Below, one piece after another: positions 15,406 to 24,873 of a DNA stretch of 64,000 nucleotides (positions within the stretch are counted from its first letter, which is position 1; each line of letters starts with the position of its first letter). The notes under the pieces were generated by a model. It was not told where the DNA came from. It searched no databases and worked only from the letters and a program-made list of their open reading frames with translations. Source of the DNA: Sphingomonas edaphi (GTDB lineage: Bacteria; Pseudomonadota; Alphaproteobacteria; Sphingomonadales; Sphingomonadaceae). The stretch is from contig NZ_QXTF01000001.1 of NCBI RefSeq assembly GCF_003583725.1, positions 930,001-994,000 of the forward strand. Reading direction: 5' to 3'. The translations under genes and the position numbers were made by a program.

Positions 15406-16712
15406 CCTTTCGAGTCCTGCCCCTCCTGCTGGCTGGCGCTTCGATGGCGGCCTGCGGCTCCGACCCCAGCCCCGACCAATATGGTCCGAACCCGCAGCTT
15501 CCCGAGATTCAGCGGGGCCTGTTCCCGAGCATGAAGATCTCAAAGCCGACGGGGTGGGGCGACGACAAGCCCATGGTTCCGGCCGGCTTCAAGGTCGACG
15601 CGATCGCGACCGACCTCAAGATACCGCGCCAGACGCTGCTGCTGCCTAACGGCGACATATTGGTCGCGGAAGGCAAGGCAAAAGCCGCTCCGCCGCTCCG
15701 GCCCAAGGACTTCATCGGCGGCATCATCAAAAAGCAGGGCGTGACATCGGTTAAGGGTGGCGACCGGCTGACTATTCTACGCGATTCCGATGGCGACGGA
15801 ATCTATGAAGCCAGAGGTGTGTTCGCCGACCGGCTGAACGCGCCCTATGGGCTCGCCTTTGTCAACGGCGCAATCTACGTCGCCAACCAGGACAGCGTCG
15901 TCCGCTTTGCCTACCAAGACGGCCAGACCGCGGCGAGCGGCCCACCCGTCAAGATTACGGACCTTCCGTCAGTCATCAATCACCACTGGACCAAGGCGAT
16001 GACTGCAAGCGCCGACGGACGTTTTTTGTTCGTTGGTATCGGATCGAACAGCAACATTACCGAACGCGGGATGATGGCCGAGCAGGATCGTGCCGTGGTC
16101 TGGCAGATCGACACGCAGACGGGCATGCAAAAAGTCTATGCGTCCGGCTTGCGCAACCCCAGCGCGCTTGCAACTCAACCGTTCACCGGGACGATCTGGG
16201 CGGCGGTCAACGAGCGGGACGAGCTAGGCCCGAACCTGGTCCCCGACTATATTACCTCTGTCAGGCCCGGCGCCTTCTATGGCTGGCCGTACGCCTACTG
16301 GGGCCGGAACGCCGATCCCCGCGTGCGCCCCCAAAAGCCCGAAAAAGTCGCCGCGACGGTTCGGCCAGACTACAGCATCGGCTCGCACCGTGCGCCATTG
16401 GGTCTCGCCTTCTCGGTCCCGGCGCTCGGCGCTCCTTTCGCCGACGGGGTCTTCGTCGGCGAGCATGGCAGCTGGAATCGCAACGGCGTCGTCGGTTATC
16501 GCGTCTCGTTCGTCCCGTTCCGCGGCGGGCGCCCGGCGGGCAACCCAATCGATTTCCTCAGCGGTTTCCTGAAAGACGGCAAGGCGCGCGGTCGCCCCGT
16601 AGGCGTCACGGTCGATCCCAGGGGCGCTGTAATCGTTGCGGACGACTTGTCCAACACGGTGTGGCGCGTGACGCGTACGGCTACGCCGCCAGCTGCTCCG
16701 CCTGCTCGCTAA
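15402..16712 (+). CDS. Sorbosone/glucose dehydrogenase-like (PQQ-type beta-propeller) lipoprotein
   Basis: A lipoprotein signal (LLLAGASMAAC, Cys at about 18) is followed by a six-bladed propeller as in soluble PQQ-dependent sugar dehydrogenases. Diagnostic blocks are YVANQDSVVRF, NHHWTKAMTASADGRFLFVGIGSNSNI, VYASGLRNPSALA, YGWPYAYWG and ADDLSNTVWRV. Such enzymes oxidise aldoses or sorbosone in the periplasm and hand electrons to a c-type cytochrome or quinone. Placement next to two cytochromes and a caa3 oxidase suggests a periplasmic dehydrogenase-to-oxidase chain. The substrate and PQQ dependence are inferred. Its end overlaps the convergent ABC-F gene by 32 bp. Confidence 0.85.
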   Translation: MTFRVLPLLLAGASMAACGSDPSPDQYGPNPQLPEIQRGLFPSMKISKPTGWGDDKPMVPAGFKVDAIATDLKIPRQTLLLPNGDILVAEGKAKAAPPLRPKDFIGGIIKKQGVTSVKGGDRLTILRDSDGDGIYEARGVFADRLNAPYGLAFVNGAIYVANQDSVVRFAYQDGQTAASGPPVKITDLPSVINHHWTKAMTASADGRFLFVGIGSNSNITERGMMAEQDRAVVWQIDTQTGMQKVYASGLRNPSALATQPFTGTIWAAVNERDELGPNLVPDYITSVRPGAFYGWPYAYWGRNADPRVRPQKPEKVAATVRPDYSIGSHRAPLGLAFSVPALGAPFADGVFVGEHGSWNRNGVVGYRVSFVPFRGGRPAGNPIDFLSGFLKDGKARGRPVGVTVDPRGAVIVADDLSNTVWRVTRTATPPAAPPAR

Positions 16713-18528
16713 GGTCCAGCCAACGCATTTCGGCGTCCGCCAACTCGGTCGCCTTCCGAGCTCGCTTTCGGGCCAGTTCGGCAAGCATGGCGGATTGAGC
16801 CGGATCTGCCATTGCCGCGTCGATCACCTCGATCTCCGCGGTTAGCCGCGCGATCGCGCTCTCGGCTTCGCTCGCCCGCTTCCGAGCCTCTTTGGCATCG
16901 CCGCGCGCCGATGCCTGCGCCTTGCGGTCAACCTTTCCGCCCCTCGTCTTGCCCTCGCCTTTTGGCTGGTTTCGGCCCAAGATGAAGTCGATATAATCGT
17001 CAATACTGCCGTCAAAATCGGTCGCACTGCCCTGGTCGACGAGCACGAGCCGGTCGGCCGTCGCCTCGACCATGTGTCGGTCGTGGCTGATCAGGATGAC
17101 CGCGCCCTCATAGCCGTTCAGCGCCTGGACCAGCGCCTCTCGCGCATCAACATCGAGGTGATTGGTCGGTTCGTCGAGGATCAGCAGGTGCGGCGCATCA
17201 CGGGTTATCAGCGCTAACGCCAAACGCGCGCGCTCGCCGCCCGAAAGCCGTGCGACCATTGTCGTCGCTTTGTCACCCGAAAAGCCGAAGCGACCGAGTT
17301 GCGCGCGCACTGCGGCGGGAGTCTTGCCTTCCATCGCCCGGCTCATGTGATTGAGCGGCGTTTCGTCACTGCTCAGCTCCTCCACCTGATACTGGGTAAA
17401 GTATCCGACCTTCATCTTGCCGGCGGCCACCATGACACCCTCGCCCGGCGCCAGTTGCGCTGCGAGCAGGCGCGCAAGCGTCGTCTTGCCGTTGCCATTG
17501 CGACCGAGCAGAGCAACGCGATCGTCCGGGTCGATGCGCAGGTTCAAGCGGTTCAGTACCGGCTTCGCGCCGTAGCCGACCGATGCCATGTCGAGCGTAA
17601 TTAGCGGTGGCTTCAGCTCGCTGGGCGACGGAAAGTCGAAGCTCAAGCTGGGATCCTCGGCCATCGCCGCGATCGGCTGCATCTTGGCCAGCATCTTCGC
17701 GCGCGATTGCGCCTGCTTGGCGGTCGAGGCGCGGGCGCTGTTGCGGGCAATGTAGTCCTGAAGCCGGGCGCGCTGCGCATCCTGCGACGCCTTGGCCGCG
17801 GCAAGCTGTGCTGCGCGTTCGGCGCGCTGCTTTTCGAACCCGTCGTAATTGCCGCTGTAAGTCGCGATGCGCCCGCCCTCCAGGTGGAGAATGGTATCGA
17901 CGACGTTGTTGAGTAGGTCGCGCTCGTGGCTGATCAGGATCAGCGTTCCGGCGTAGCTCTTCAGGAAGTTTTCGAGCCAGAGCGTCGCTTCAAGGTCGAG
18001 GTGGTTCGACGGCTCGTCGAGCAACAGTACGTCAGGCGCCGAGAATAGCAGGGCGGCAAGCGCGACACGCATTTTCCATCCGCCCGAATAGCTGTCGAGG
18101 GGCCGGCCCTGCATTTCCTCGTCAAAGCCGAGGCCGAGCAGAATCTGCGCGGCGCGGGCGTCCGCGGTATATGCGTCGATCGCCAGCAACCGGTCGTAAA
18201 TGTCGCCGAGCCGGTCTGGATCATCGCAACCTTCCGCCTCCACCATCAGCGCCGCACGCTCGGTATCGGCGGCCAGCACGGTCTCGAACGGAGTGATCGT
18301 CCCGCTCGGCGCGTCCTGCGCGATATAGCCCAGCCGGGTGCGGCGCGGCATCTCGATTCCGCCTTCGTCAGCTTCCAGCTGGCCGATAATGACCTTCATC
18401 AGCGTCGACTTGCCCGCCCCGTTGCGGCCGATCAGACCGACACGGCTACCCGGAGTGATGGTGGCGCTGGCGCGTTCGAGGATCGCGCGCCCGCCGAGGC
18501 GCACCGTGATGGCGTTGATGGTCAGCAT
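16681..18528 (-). CDS. ABC-F family ATPase (ribosome-associated type)
   Basis: Two tandem ABC domains without transmembrane segments in 615 residues. Walker A motifs are GRNGAGKST (about 35-43) and GRNGNGKTT (about 338-346), the signature motifs are YSGGWKMR and LSGGERARLA, and both Walker B are LLLDEPSNHLD/LILDEPTNHLD. The C-terminus carries a basic coiled coil (ASARGDAKEARKRASEAES and onwards). ABC-F proteins act on the ribosome in translation or stalling rather than transport; this one is closest to the Uup/YheS type by layout. Its 5' end is followed closely by tRNA-Thr. Confidence 0.9.
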   Translation of the reverse strand: MLTINAITVRLGGRAILERASATITPGSRVGLIGRNGAGKSTLMKVIIGQLEADEGGIEMPRRTRLGYIAQDAPSGTITPFETVLAADTERAALMVEAEGCDDPDRLGDIYDRLLAIDAYTADARAAQILLGLGFDEEMQGRPLDSYSGGWKMRVALAALLFSAPDVLLLDEPSNHLDLEATLWLENFLKSYAGTLILISHERDLLNNVVDTILHLEGGRIATYSGNYDGFEKQRAERAAQLAAAKASQDAQRARLQDYIARNSARASTAKQAQSRAKMLAKMQPIAAMAEDPSLSFDFPSPSELKPPLITLDMASVGYGAKPVLNRLNLRIDPDDRVALLGRNGNGKTTLARLLAAQLAPGEGVMVAAGKMKVGYFTQYQVEELSSDETPLNHMSRAMEGKTPAAVRAQLGRFGFSGDKATTMVARLSGGERARLALALITRDAPHLLILDEPTNHLDVDAREALVQALNGYEGAVILISHDRHMVEATADRLVLVDQGSATDFDGSIDDYIDFILGRNQPKGEGKTRGGKVDRKAQASARGDAKEARKRASEAESAIARLTAEIEVIDAAMADPAQSAMLAELARKRARKATELADAEMRWLDLSEQAEQLAA

Positions 18529-18589
18529 GTGCAGCGCCTATCAGTGGAAAGCGGCAGAAAAAGGGAAGAACCCGTTCGATCGCCGGAAG

Positions 18590-18665
18590 TGGTGCCGCTT
18601 GCGTGACTCGAACACGCGACCCCATCATTACGAATGATGTGCTCTACCAGCTGAGCTAAAGCGGC
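18590..18665 (-). tRNA. tRNA-Thr (anticodon CGU, reads ACG)
   Basis: Read on the minus strand the gene is 76 nt including an encoded CCA (18590-18592). Acceptor GCCGCTT pairs with AAGCGGC; the D arm is TAGCTCAGCTGGTAGAGC; the anticodon stem CATCA/TGATG encloses TTCGTAA with anticodon CGT; the T arm is GCGTG-TTCGAGT-CACGC. All stems pair without mismatch. Confidence 0.95.
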
Positions 18666-18823
18666 ATTGCCTGAATCGGCTTGCGCTGCGCCCCTACACG
18701 CGCCGTTCGCACGCGGCAAGCCTTGGCATTGCCGATGGCGATTACCGCTTATGCTTAACGCTTTCGCAACCGTTTCAGAGGAAATTGGCGCTGCAACAAG
18801 GGATTTTGCGAAGGTTTTACGGC

Positions 18824-20131
18824 GTGGACAGCTATTCCGAACACCCGAGCGAATATGATGCGACGGCGACCACCGCCGAAACGCAGTCAGATGTGTCGGC
18901 CGCGATCGGCGCCGATGAGCGCCGGATGCACGTCCGCGCCTATAATTATTGGTGCTCGCTGCTGGACGGTCGCGATTATCCTTCTATCGAGGACTTGGAG
19001 CCAGGCGACATCCAGGATTTCGGGCCGCATTCGGTCCTGCTTGATTTCACCGAGGGTTCGGACAATCCGGCGACCCCCTACGTCGGCACCGCGATTCGCG
19101 AGGAATGTGGACTCGGCGACGACATCAAGGAGATCGCCGACGTCCCGAGCCGTTCGCTGCTGTCGCGGCTGACCGACCATTACATGCAGATTATCGCCAA
19201 CCGCGCGCCGGTCGGCTTTGAGGCCGAGTTCGTCAATCAGCGAGGCCGCTCGATCTGCTACCGCGGCATCCTGATGCCGTTCAGCTCCGACGGTGACACG
19301 ATCGATTTCATCTATGGCGTCATTAACTGGAAAGATGTTGGCGAAGCCGGGGAGACGCCCGCCGTCATCCGGCCCGCCTTGCCGCCGCTGGAGCGGGAAA
19401 CGGACGAGGACGAAACGCTCGATCTGGTCGAAGTAGTGGACGAGCAGACGGCCGTTATCCCGCATCTCGCTTGGGAAGACGGACCCATGGCAGATGATGC
19501 AACCTCGGAGGACAGCGGCGAGGATGCCGAGGTTGAGCTCGATCCCGACGCGGGCCTTGCCGACCGCCTTTGGGCCGCGCGCGAAAGCGCCGAGGTCTGT
19601 AAGCAGCAGGACGGGCGGAGCCGCGCGGCACTCTATCGTGCTCTGGCGATGGCTTATGACTTCGCCGTCGCCGCAAAGCGCGTCCCCGACGATTATGCAG
19701 AAATCCTCGACGACGCCGGCGTGAAAGCGCAGGCGCGCGCTCCTATGACGCCGATCGTTAAGCTCGTCTTCGGGGCCGATTATGACAAAACCCGCCTGAC
19801 CGAATTCGCCGCTGCGCTGAGCTATGCAGAACGCTGCGAGGTCGACTTCGGCGGTTTCCAGTCATTTGTGGAACAGGCCGAGGGTGGCTTGAAGGGCCTC
19901 GTCGCCGAAGAGCGCAAGGCGCGCCGCCCGGACAAGCCAGTGGAAGACAAGGTCGCGATCGGAAAAACTGCCCTGCGTTCGGCTCCGCCGATTGCACTGG
20001 CGCAGCTTCCGACCAACGAGGAGTTCGCGCTGGTCCTAACGCGCCGGAACGCCAACGGCATCCACGAGGTAGTCGAACTGGTGGGGGACTCATCGATGCT
20101 CGACCGCGCGCTCCGCCGCGCTGCCCGTTAA
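18824..20131 (+). CDS. PAS-like (PAS_5-type) domain protein, hypothetical
   Basis: Residues about 35-180 look like a PAS_5-type sensor fold: RAYNYWCSLLDGRDYPSIEDLEP, FGPHSVLLDFTE, YVGTAIREECG, VPSRSLLSRLTDHYMQIIANRAP and GRSICYRGILMPFSSDG. A very acidic linker (ERETDEDETLDLVEVVDEQ, TSEDSGEDAEVELDPD) follows, then a helical C-terminal half of unknown type. No output domain is seen. I chose the GTG at 18824 (GAAGG nine bases upstream); a TTG at 18785 would add 13 residues. It sits 92 bp upstream of the NAD-GDH gene. Confidence 0.65.
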   Translation: MDSYSEHPSEYDATATTAETQSDVSAAIGADERRMHVRAYNYWCSLLDGRDYPSIEDLEPGDIQDFGPHSVLLDFTEGSDNPATPYVGTAIREECGLGDDIKEIADVPSRSLLSRLTDHYMQIIANRAPVGFEAEFVNQRGRSICYRGILMPFSSDGDTIDFIYGVINWKDVGEAGETPAVIRPALPPLERETDEDETLDLVEVVDEQTAVIPHLAWEDGPMADDATSEDSGEDAEVELDPDAGLADRLWAARESAEVCKQQDGRSRAALYRALAMAYDFAVAAKRVPDDYAEILDDAGVKAQARAPMTPIVKLVFGADYDKTRLTEFAAALSYAERCEVDFGGFQSFVEQAEGGLKGLVAEERKARRPDKPVEDKVAIGKTALRSAPPIALAQLPTNEEFALVLTRRNANGIHEVVELVGDSSMLDRALRRAAR

Positions 20132-20223
20132 CCGGCACCCACGACCTTTTCCGACTGTTGCTTAACGCGGCGCGCGGGACTAGGCCCCGCCGCATCGCGA
20201 GACATGCGGAGCTTTAGCAGGAC

Positions 20224-23200
20224 ATGACGGTGGTTACGCGCGCGGAAACGGCGACGATCGATGGTTTGCAGGAAGCGCTGGTGCGCAACGCCCTGGCGGG
20301 CGAACTGGATGGGTTCAGCAGCGAGGATCAGGCTGAAGCCGCGCGCTTCCTGGCGGAGGTCGCCCAGGTGCGGAAGCCCGGTGAGGTTGCGCTTCGTATC
20401 GAATCGACCGGTGGTGAAGCCGGCCGCCGCCGCATGCGGATCGCGATCATCAACGACGATATGCCGTTCCTGGTCGATTCCATCGCGAACGCGATCGCCG
20501 GCCGCCACCTCACCATCCACCGCTTGCTGCATCCCGTGATGTGCGTCGATCGCGACCTCGACGGCCGCTTGAAGGCCGTCGAACAAAGTTGCGAGGACAA
20601 GAGCCGCCGCGAATCGATGATGTACATCGAACTCGACCGCGCCGACGCGCGTGGCCGCGTTGAATTGAATGATGAACTTCACGCCGTACTGGCCGACGTC
20701 CGCGTCGCCGTGCGCGACTGGCGCAAGCTGCAAGAGCAGATGCGCGCTGACGCCGCCAACATCGACGATCCCGAAGGCGCGGCGTTACTAAACTGGTTCG
20801 CCGACGGCGCGATGACCCTGCTTGGTTACGAAGTAGAACGGCCGGGCGAAGAGCCGTCGAGAACTCTCGGAATCTTCTCGATCCCTGGCGCACCGACAGA
20901 CAAGGGCGGAAGCGAAGGCGCAATTCGCTATTTCGAAAATGGCGGAGCCGTTCCGCTGATCGCCAAGGCCGAGCGGAAATCGACGGTCCATCGCCGCGTC
21001 CCGCTCGACCTGGTTGCGGTGCCAATCCGCGAAGGCGGTAAGGTCACCGGCATCGGCGTCCACGCGGGCCTGTGGACCAGTCAGGCGCTCATCCTTCCGA
21101 CCGAGGAAGTCCCGGTGCTTCGCCGCCGACTGAAAGAGCTGGACAAGGCGTTCGGCTTCGACCCCTCCGGCCACAGCGGCAAGGCGCTACGCCATGCCCT
21201 CGGCTCCGTCCCGCGCGACCTGTTGATCAATCTCAGCCCGGAAAGCGGGCGCGAGCTGGTCACCATGGCGATGTCGCTGGCGGACCGTCCGCGTCCGGCC
21301 ATCCTGCTGCTGCGCAGCATCCTTAGAGGCCATTTGTTTGCCTTCGTCTGGCTGCCGCGGGAGGAACTGAACACCGGCCGCCGCCTCGCGATTGGCGAGA
21401 TGCTCGAAGACTCTACCGGCCGCGAAGTGACAAGCTGGTCGGTCGAACTTGGCGAAGGCGACCTCGCCCTCATTCGCTATACGCTCGATATCGAGGCCGA
21501 CGAGGCGACCCCCGACATCAAGCTTCTGAACGAGCGTCTGGACGCGATGGTTCGGGGCTGGCGCCCAAGCGTCGAGGAGTCGCTCATCGAGGCAGTCGGC
21601 GCGGGCCGCGGTACCCGTCTGGCACTCACCTACGCCAGCCAATTCCCCGAACATTACCGGACGCAAACGAACCCGTCGGAAGCGGCGCAGGACATCCTGC
21701 GCCTCGATCGCCTGCACGGCATCGATCAACGGGACGCGCGATTCTTCCGCGACGGCCCGATCGAGAATTGCCGCCTGCGCCTGAAGATCTACCGGCGTGG
21801 TGACCTGATTGCCCTGTCGGAAGCGGTGCCGGTCCTGGAGAACTTCGGTTTCCGCGTACTCGAGGAACTTCCGACAGAAGTTGAGGGCGACGTGGACAGC
21901 TACATCCACGATTGCCTGCTGGAACTTCCTGTCGGTACGAACATCACCGGGATCTTCGAACGGGCCGAAACGATCGAGCGGGCAATCGCCGACGTGTTGG
22001 CCGGTCATTCAGAAAATGATGCCTTCAACCAGCTAGTGCTATTTGCCGGGCTGGAGACGCGCGCGGTTGTCTGGCTGCGCGCCTGGTTCCGCTATCTGCG
22101 CCAAACTGGCGTCGCATTTGGCTTGGCCACGGTGGTCGACGCACTCCGGCTCGCGCCGGTTGCAACGGCCGCGCTGGTCAACCTGTTCGTTGCGAGACAT
22201 GATCCAGCAGGCGAGCAGGGCCGCCCGGCCGCCGTGAAGGCCGCGGGCGCTGCGTTCGACGAAGCGCTCAAGGACGTTCGTGGCATTGATGACGACCGAA
22301 TTCTCCGTCTGATGCGCGCGGTTGTGGGCGCCACGCTGCGCACCAATGCATTCTCCGTTGCTGCGAATGAGGCGCTGGCATTCAAGATCGACAGCAAGCA
22401 GGTCCCTGGCCTCCCTGCGCCGATCCCCTATCGCGAAATCTGGGTCTACAGCCCCCGCGTCGAGGGCATCCACCTGCGCGGCGGCCCGATCGCACGCGGC
22501 GGCCTTCGCTGGTCCGACCGGCGCGACGACTTCCGCACCGAAATCCTTGGGCTCATGAAGGCGCAGCTGGTAAAGAACGCGGTCATTGTTCCGACCGGCG
22601 CCAAGGGCGGCTTCTATGCCAAACAGTTGCCTAACCCGTCGCTCGATCGCGACGCATGGCTGGCGGAAGGCACGGAAAGCTATCGCATCTTCATCCGGTC
22701 GCTGCTGTCGGTGACCGACAACATCGTCGAGGATGAGGTGATGCATCCGGCCGACGTCGTGATCCACGACGGCGATGACCCTTATTTCGTCGTGGCCGCG
22801 GACAAGGGAACCGCGACATTCTCGGACGTCGCCAATGCGATTGCGCTGGAACGCGGCTTCTGGCTGGGCGACGCCTTCGCTAGCGGCGGCTCCAACGGTT
22901 ACGACCACAAGGCTATGGGTATCACCGCCAAGGGTGCATGGATCTCGGTGCAGCGCCACTTCCTCGAAATGGGCATCAACGTCCAGAAGGACCCGGTTCG
23001 CGTCGCAGGGTGCGGCGACATGTCGGGCGACGTGTTTGGCAACGGCATGCTGCTGTCCAACGCGATCAAGCTGGTCGCGGCATTCGATCATCGCCACATT
23101 TTCATCGATCCCGATCCCGATCCCGCAGCAAGCTGGGCCGAGCGCAAACGGATGTTCGACCTTCCCCGCTCAAGCTGGGATGACTATGACCGCAGCGTCA

Positions 23201-24873
23201 TGTCGACAGGTGGCATGATCGTCCCGCGCAGCCAGAAAGAAATCGAGCTGACGGCCGAGGCCCGCGCGGCGTTGGGCATCGATACAGAGACGATCGACCC
23301 GACCAGCCTGATCAGCGCGATCCTCAAAGCGCCGGTCGACCTGCTGTGGTTCGGCGGCATCGGCACTTACATCAAGTCGTCGGCACAAACGAACCCGCAG
23401 GTCGGCGATCCTGCGAACGACGCGCTACGGGTCGATGCGCGCGATGTTCGGGCGAAGGTAATCGGCGAAGGCGCGAACCTAGCAATCAATCAGGCAGGCC
23501 GCATCGAATTCGCCGTCCATGGCGGCCGTATCAACACCGATTTCATCGACAATTCGGCTGGCGTCGACTGTTCCGATAATGAGGTCAACATCAAGATTCC
23601 GCTCAACCGCGAAATGCGGGAGGGACGGCTTGAGGAAGCGGACCGCAACGCTCTCTTGGCCGAGATGACGGATGAAGTGGCTGAATTGGTGTTGGAGGAC
23701 AATCGCCTCCAGTCGCTGGCCCTGTCGATCGCCGAAGCGCGCGGACCGGCCGGTCTTCCCGGCTTCGTCAGGACCATCGAAATGCTCGAGGCGGCCGGCC
23801 GCCTCGACCGCAAGGTTGAAGGGCTGGATAGCAGCGATGCCCTGCTTCGCCGCGGACTCGACGCGCGTGGCCTGACCCGGCCTGAGCTGGCGGTTATCTT
23901 GTCGATGGCCAAGATGAGCCTGCAGGACGCGGCCGAAGAACTGAAGCTGGCTGACGATCCAACCATGGACGGCGACCTGCTGTCAGCCTTCCCGACGCCG
24001 ATGCAGAAGGCGCATCCCGACGCGATCCGTGCTCATCGTCTGCGGCACCAGATCATCGCGACCAAGGTGGCAAACCGCTTGGTCAACCGCATGGGGCCAA
24101 GCGTTGCGTTGGACATGACTGAAGAGGAGGGCGTTGGCCTACCGCAGGTCATCACCGCATTCCTCGTTGCCGAGCGCCTGTTGGAACTGCCCAGACTCTG
24201 GGCGCAGATCGAAACCGCGGACGTGACCGAGGCTGCCCGCATCGAACTGTTCGCGTCTGCTGCGCGTAGCGTCCGCGGACACTTGGGCGACATCATCCGC
24301 GCGGCCGCCGGCGAGACTAGTGTCCAGGCCGTAACCGACCTCCTTCAGCCGGGCCTTCAGGCCGTTGCCAGCGAAACGTCCAGCCTGATCCGCGACGAAG
24401 TTAGGGGTGAGGCGGATTCGCGCCGCGAGCGCTTGCTCACGCTCGGCGCCAGCATGGACATGGTCGACGAACTGGTTCGACTGTACGAGCTGGACGGCGT
24501 CTTCGGTATCGCGGCGATGGGCGCCCGCAAAGGCACGGACTCGCTGGCGATTACTCGTGCCTACACCAAGCTTGGCGAAGTGCTCGGCATCGATTGGACC
24601 CAGCAACAAGTGGCGCGATTTGTCCCGTCCGACCATTGGGAACGACTGCTGACCGCCGGCATCGCCCGCGATTTCGAGCAGCTGCGGATCGATTTCCTCA
24701 ACCGCACGCGCGGCGAGGACCCGTATGACAGCGTCGAACGCTGGGTCGAACGCAACCCGCGACGCATCGCGCAATTCCGCGCGCTGGTCGAGCGGGCAAA
24801 GCTGTCGGGCAACATCACCGCCCCGATGCTCGCGCAGATCGCCGGCCAGGCCCGGATTTTGCTCGCCCGCTGA
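20224..24873 (+). CDS. gdhB: NAD-specific glutamate dehydrogenase, large (180-kDa) type
   Basis: Catalyses oxidative deamination of glutamate to 2-oxoglutarate and ammonia with NAD. At 1549 residues it has the length of the L-GDH180 class. The N-terminal half is the regulatory extension, with ACT-like stretches. The catalytic core runs from about 700 to 1150: GGPIARGGLRWSDRRDDFRTE, VPTGAKGGFYAKQ with the substrate-binding lysines, VVAADKGTATFSDVAN, ASGGSNGYDHKAMGI and IGEGANLAINQAGR. The C-terminal ~400 residues are the helical tail. AGCAGGA precedes the ATG. Its stop overlaps the ATP-grasp start (TGATG). Confidence 0.95.
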   Translation: MTVVTRAETATIDGLQEALVRNALAGELDGFSSEDQAEAARFLAEVAQVRKPGEVALRIESTGGEAGRRRMRIAIINDDMPFLVDSIANAIAGRHLTIHRLLHPVMCVDRDLDGRLKAVEQSCEDKSRRESMMYIELDRADARGRVELNDELHAVLADVRVAVRDWRKLQEQMRADAANIDDPEGAALLNWFADGAMTLLGYEVERPGEEPSRTLGIFSIPGAPTDKGGSEGAIRYFENGGAVPLIAKAERKSTVHRRVPLDLVAVPIREGGKVTGIGVHAGLWTSQALILPTEEVPVLRRRLKELDKAFGFDPSGHSGKALRHALGSVPRDLLINLSPESGRELVTMAMSLADRPRPAILLLRSILRGHLFAFVWLPREELNTGRRLAIGEMLEDSTGREVTSWSVELGEGDLALIRYTLDIEADEATPDIKLLNERLDAMVRGWRPSVEESLIEAVGAGRGTRLALTYASQFPEHYRTQTNPSEAAQDILRLDRLHGIDQRDARFFRDGPIENCRLRLKIYRRGDLIALSEAVPVLENFGFRVLEELPTEVEGDVDSYIHDCLLELPVGTNITGIFERAETIERAIADVLAGHSENDAFNQLVLFAGLETRAVVWLRAWFRYLRQTGVAFGLATVVDALRLAPVATAALVNLFVARHDPAGEQGRPAAVKAAGAAFDEALKDVRGIDDDRILRLMRAVVGATLRTNAFSVAANEALAFKIDSKQVPGLPAPIPYREIWVYSPRVEGIHLRGGPIARGGLRWSDRRDDFRTEILGLMKAQLVKNAVIVPTGAKGGFYAKQLPNPSLDRDAWLAEGTESYRIFIRSLLSVTDNIVEDEVMHPADVVIHDGDDPYFVVAADKGTATFSDVANAIALERGFWLGDAFASGGSNGYDHKAMGITAKGAWISVQRHFLEMGINVQKDPVRVAGCGDMSGDVFGNGMLLSNAIKLVAAFDHRHIFIDPDPDPAASWAERKRMFDLPRSSWDDYDRSVMSTGGMIVPRSQKEIELTAEARAALGIDTETIDPTSLISAILKAPVDLLWFGGIGTYIKSSAQTNPQVGDPANDALRVDARDVRAKVIGEGANLAINQAGRIEFAVHGGRINTDFIDNSAGVDCSDNEVNIKIPLNREMREGRLEEADRNALLAEMTDEVAELVLEDNRLQSLALSIAEARGPAGLPGFVRTIEMLEAAGRLDRKVEGLDSSDALLRRGLDARGLTRPELAVILSMAKMSLQDAAEELKLADDPTMDGDLLSAFPTPMQKAHPDAIRAHRLRHQIIATKVANRLVNRMGPSVALDMTEEEGVGLPQVITAFLVAERLLELPRLWAQIETADVTEAARIELFASAARSVRGHLGDIIRAAAGETSVQAVTDLLQPGLQAVASETSSLIRDEVRGEADSRRERLLTLGASMDMVDELVRLYELDGVFGIAAMGARKGTDSLAITRAYTKLGEVLGIDWTQQQVARFVPSDHWERLLTAGIARDFEQLRIDFLNRTRGEDPYDSVERWVERNPRRIAQFRALVERAKLSGNITAPMLAQIAGQARILLAR

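Noticed and set aside
22039-23097. 352-codon minus-strand frame inside the NAD-GDH gene
   Set aside because: Antisense to the most conserved catalytic part of GDH; no ribosome-binding site or motif.
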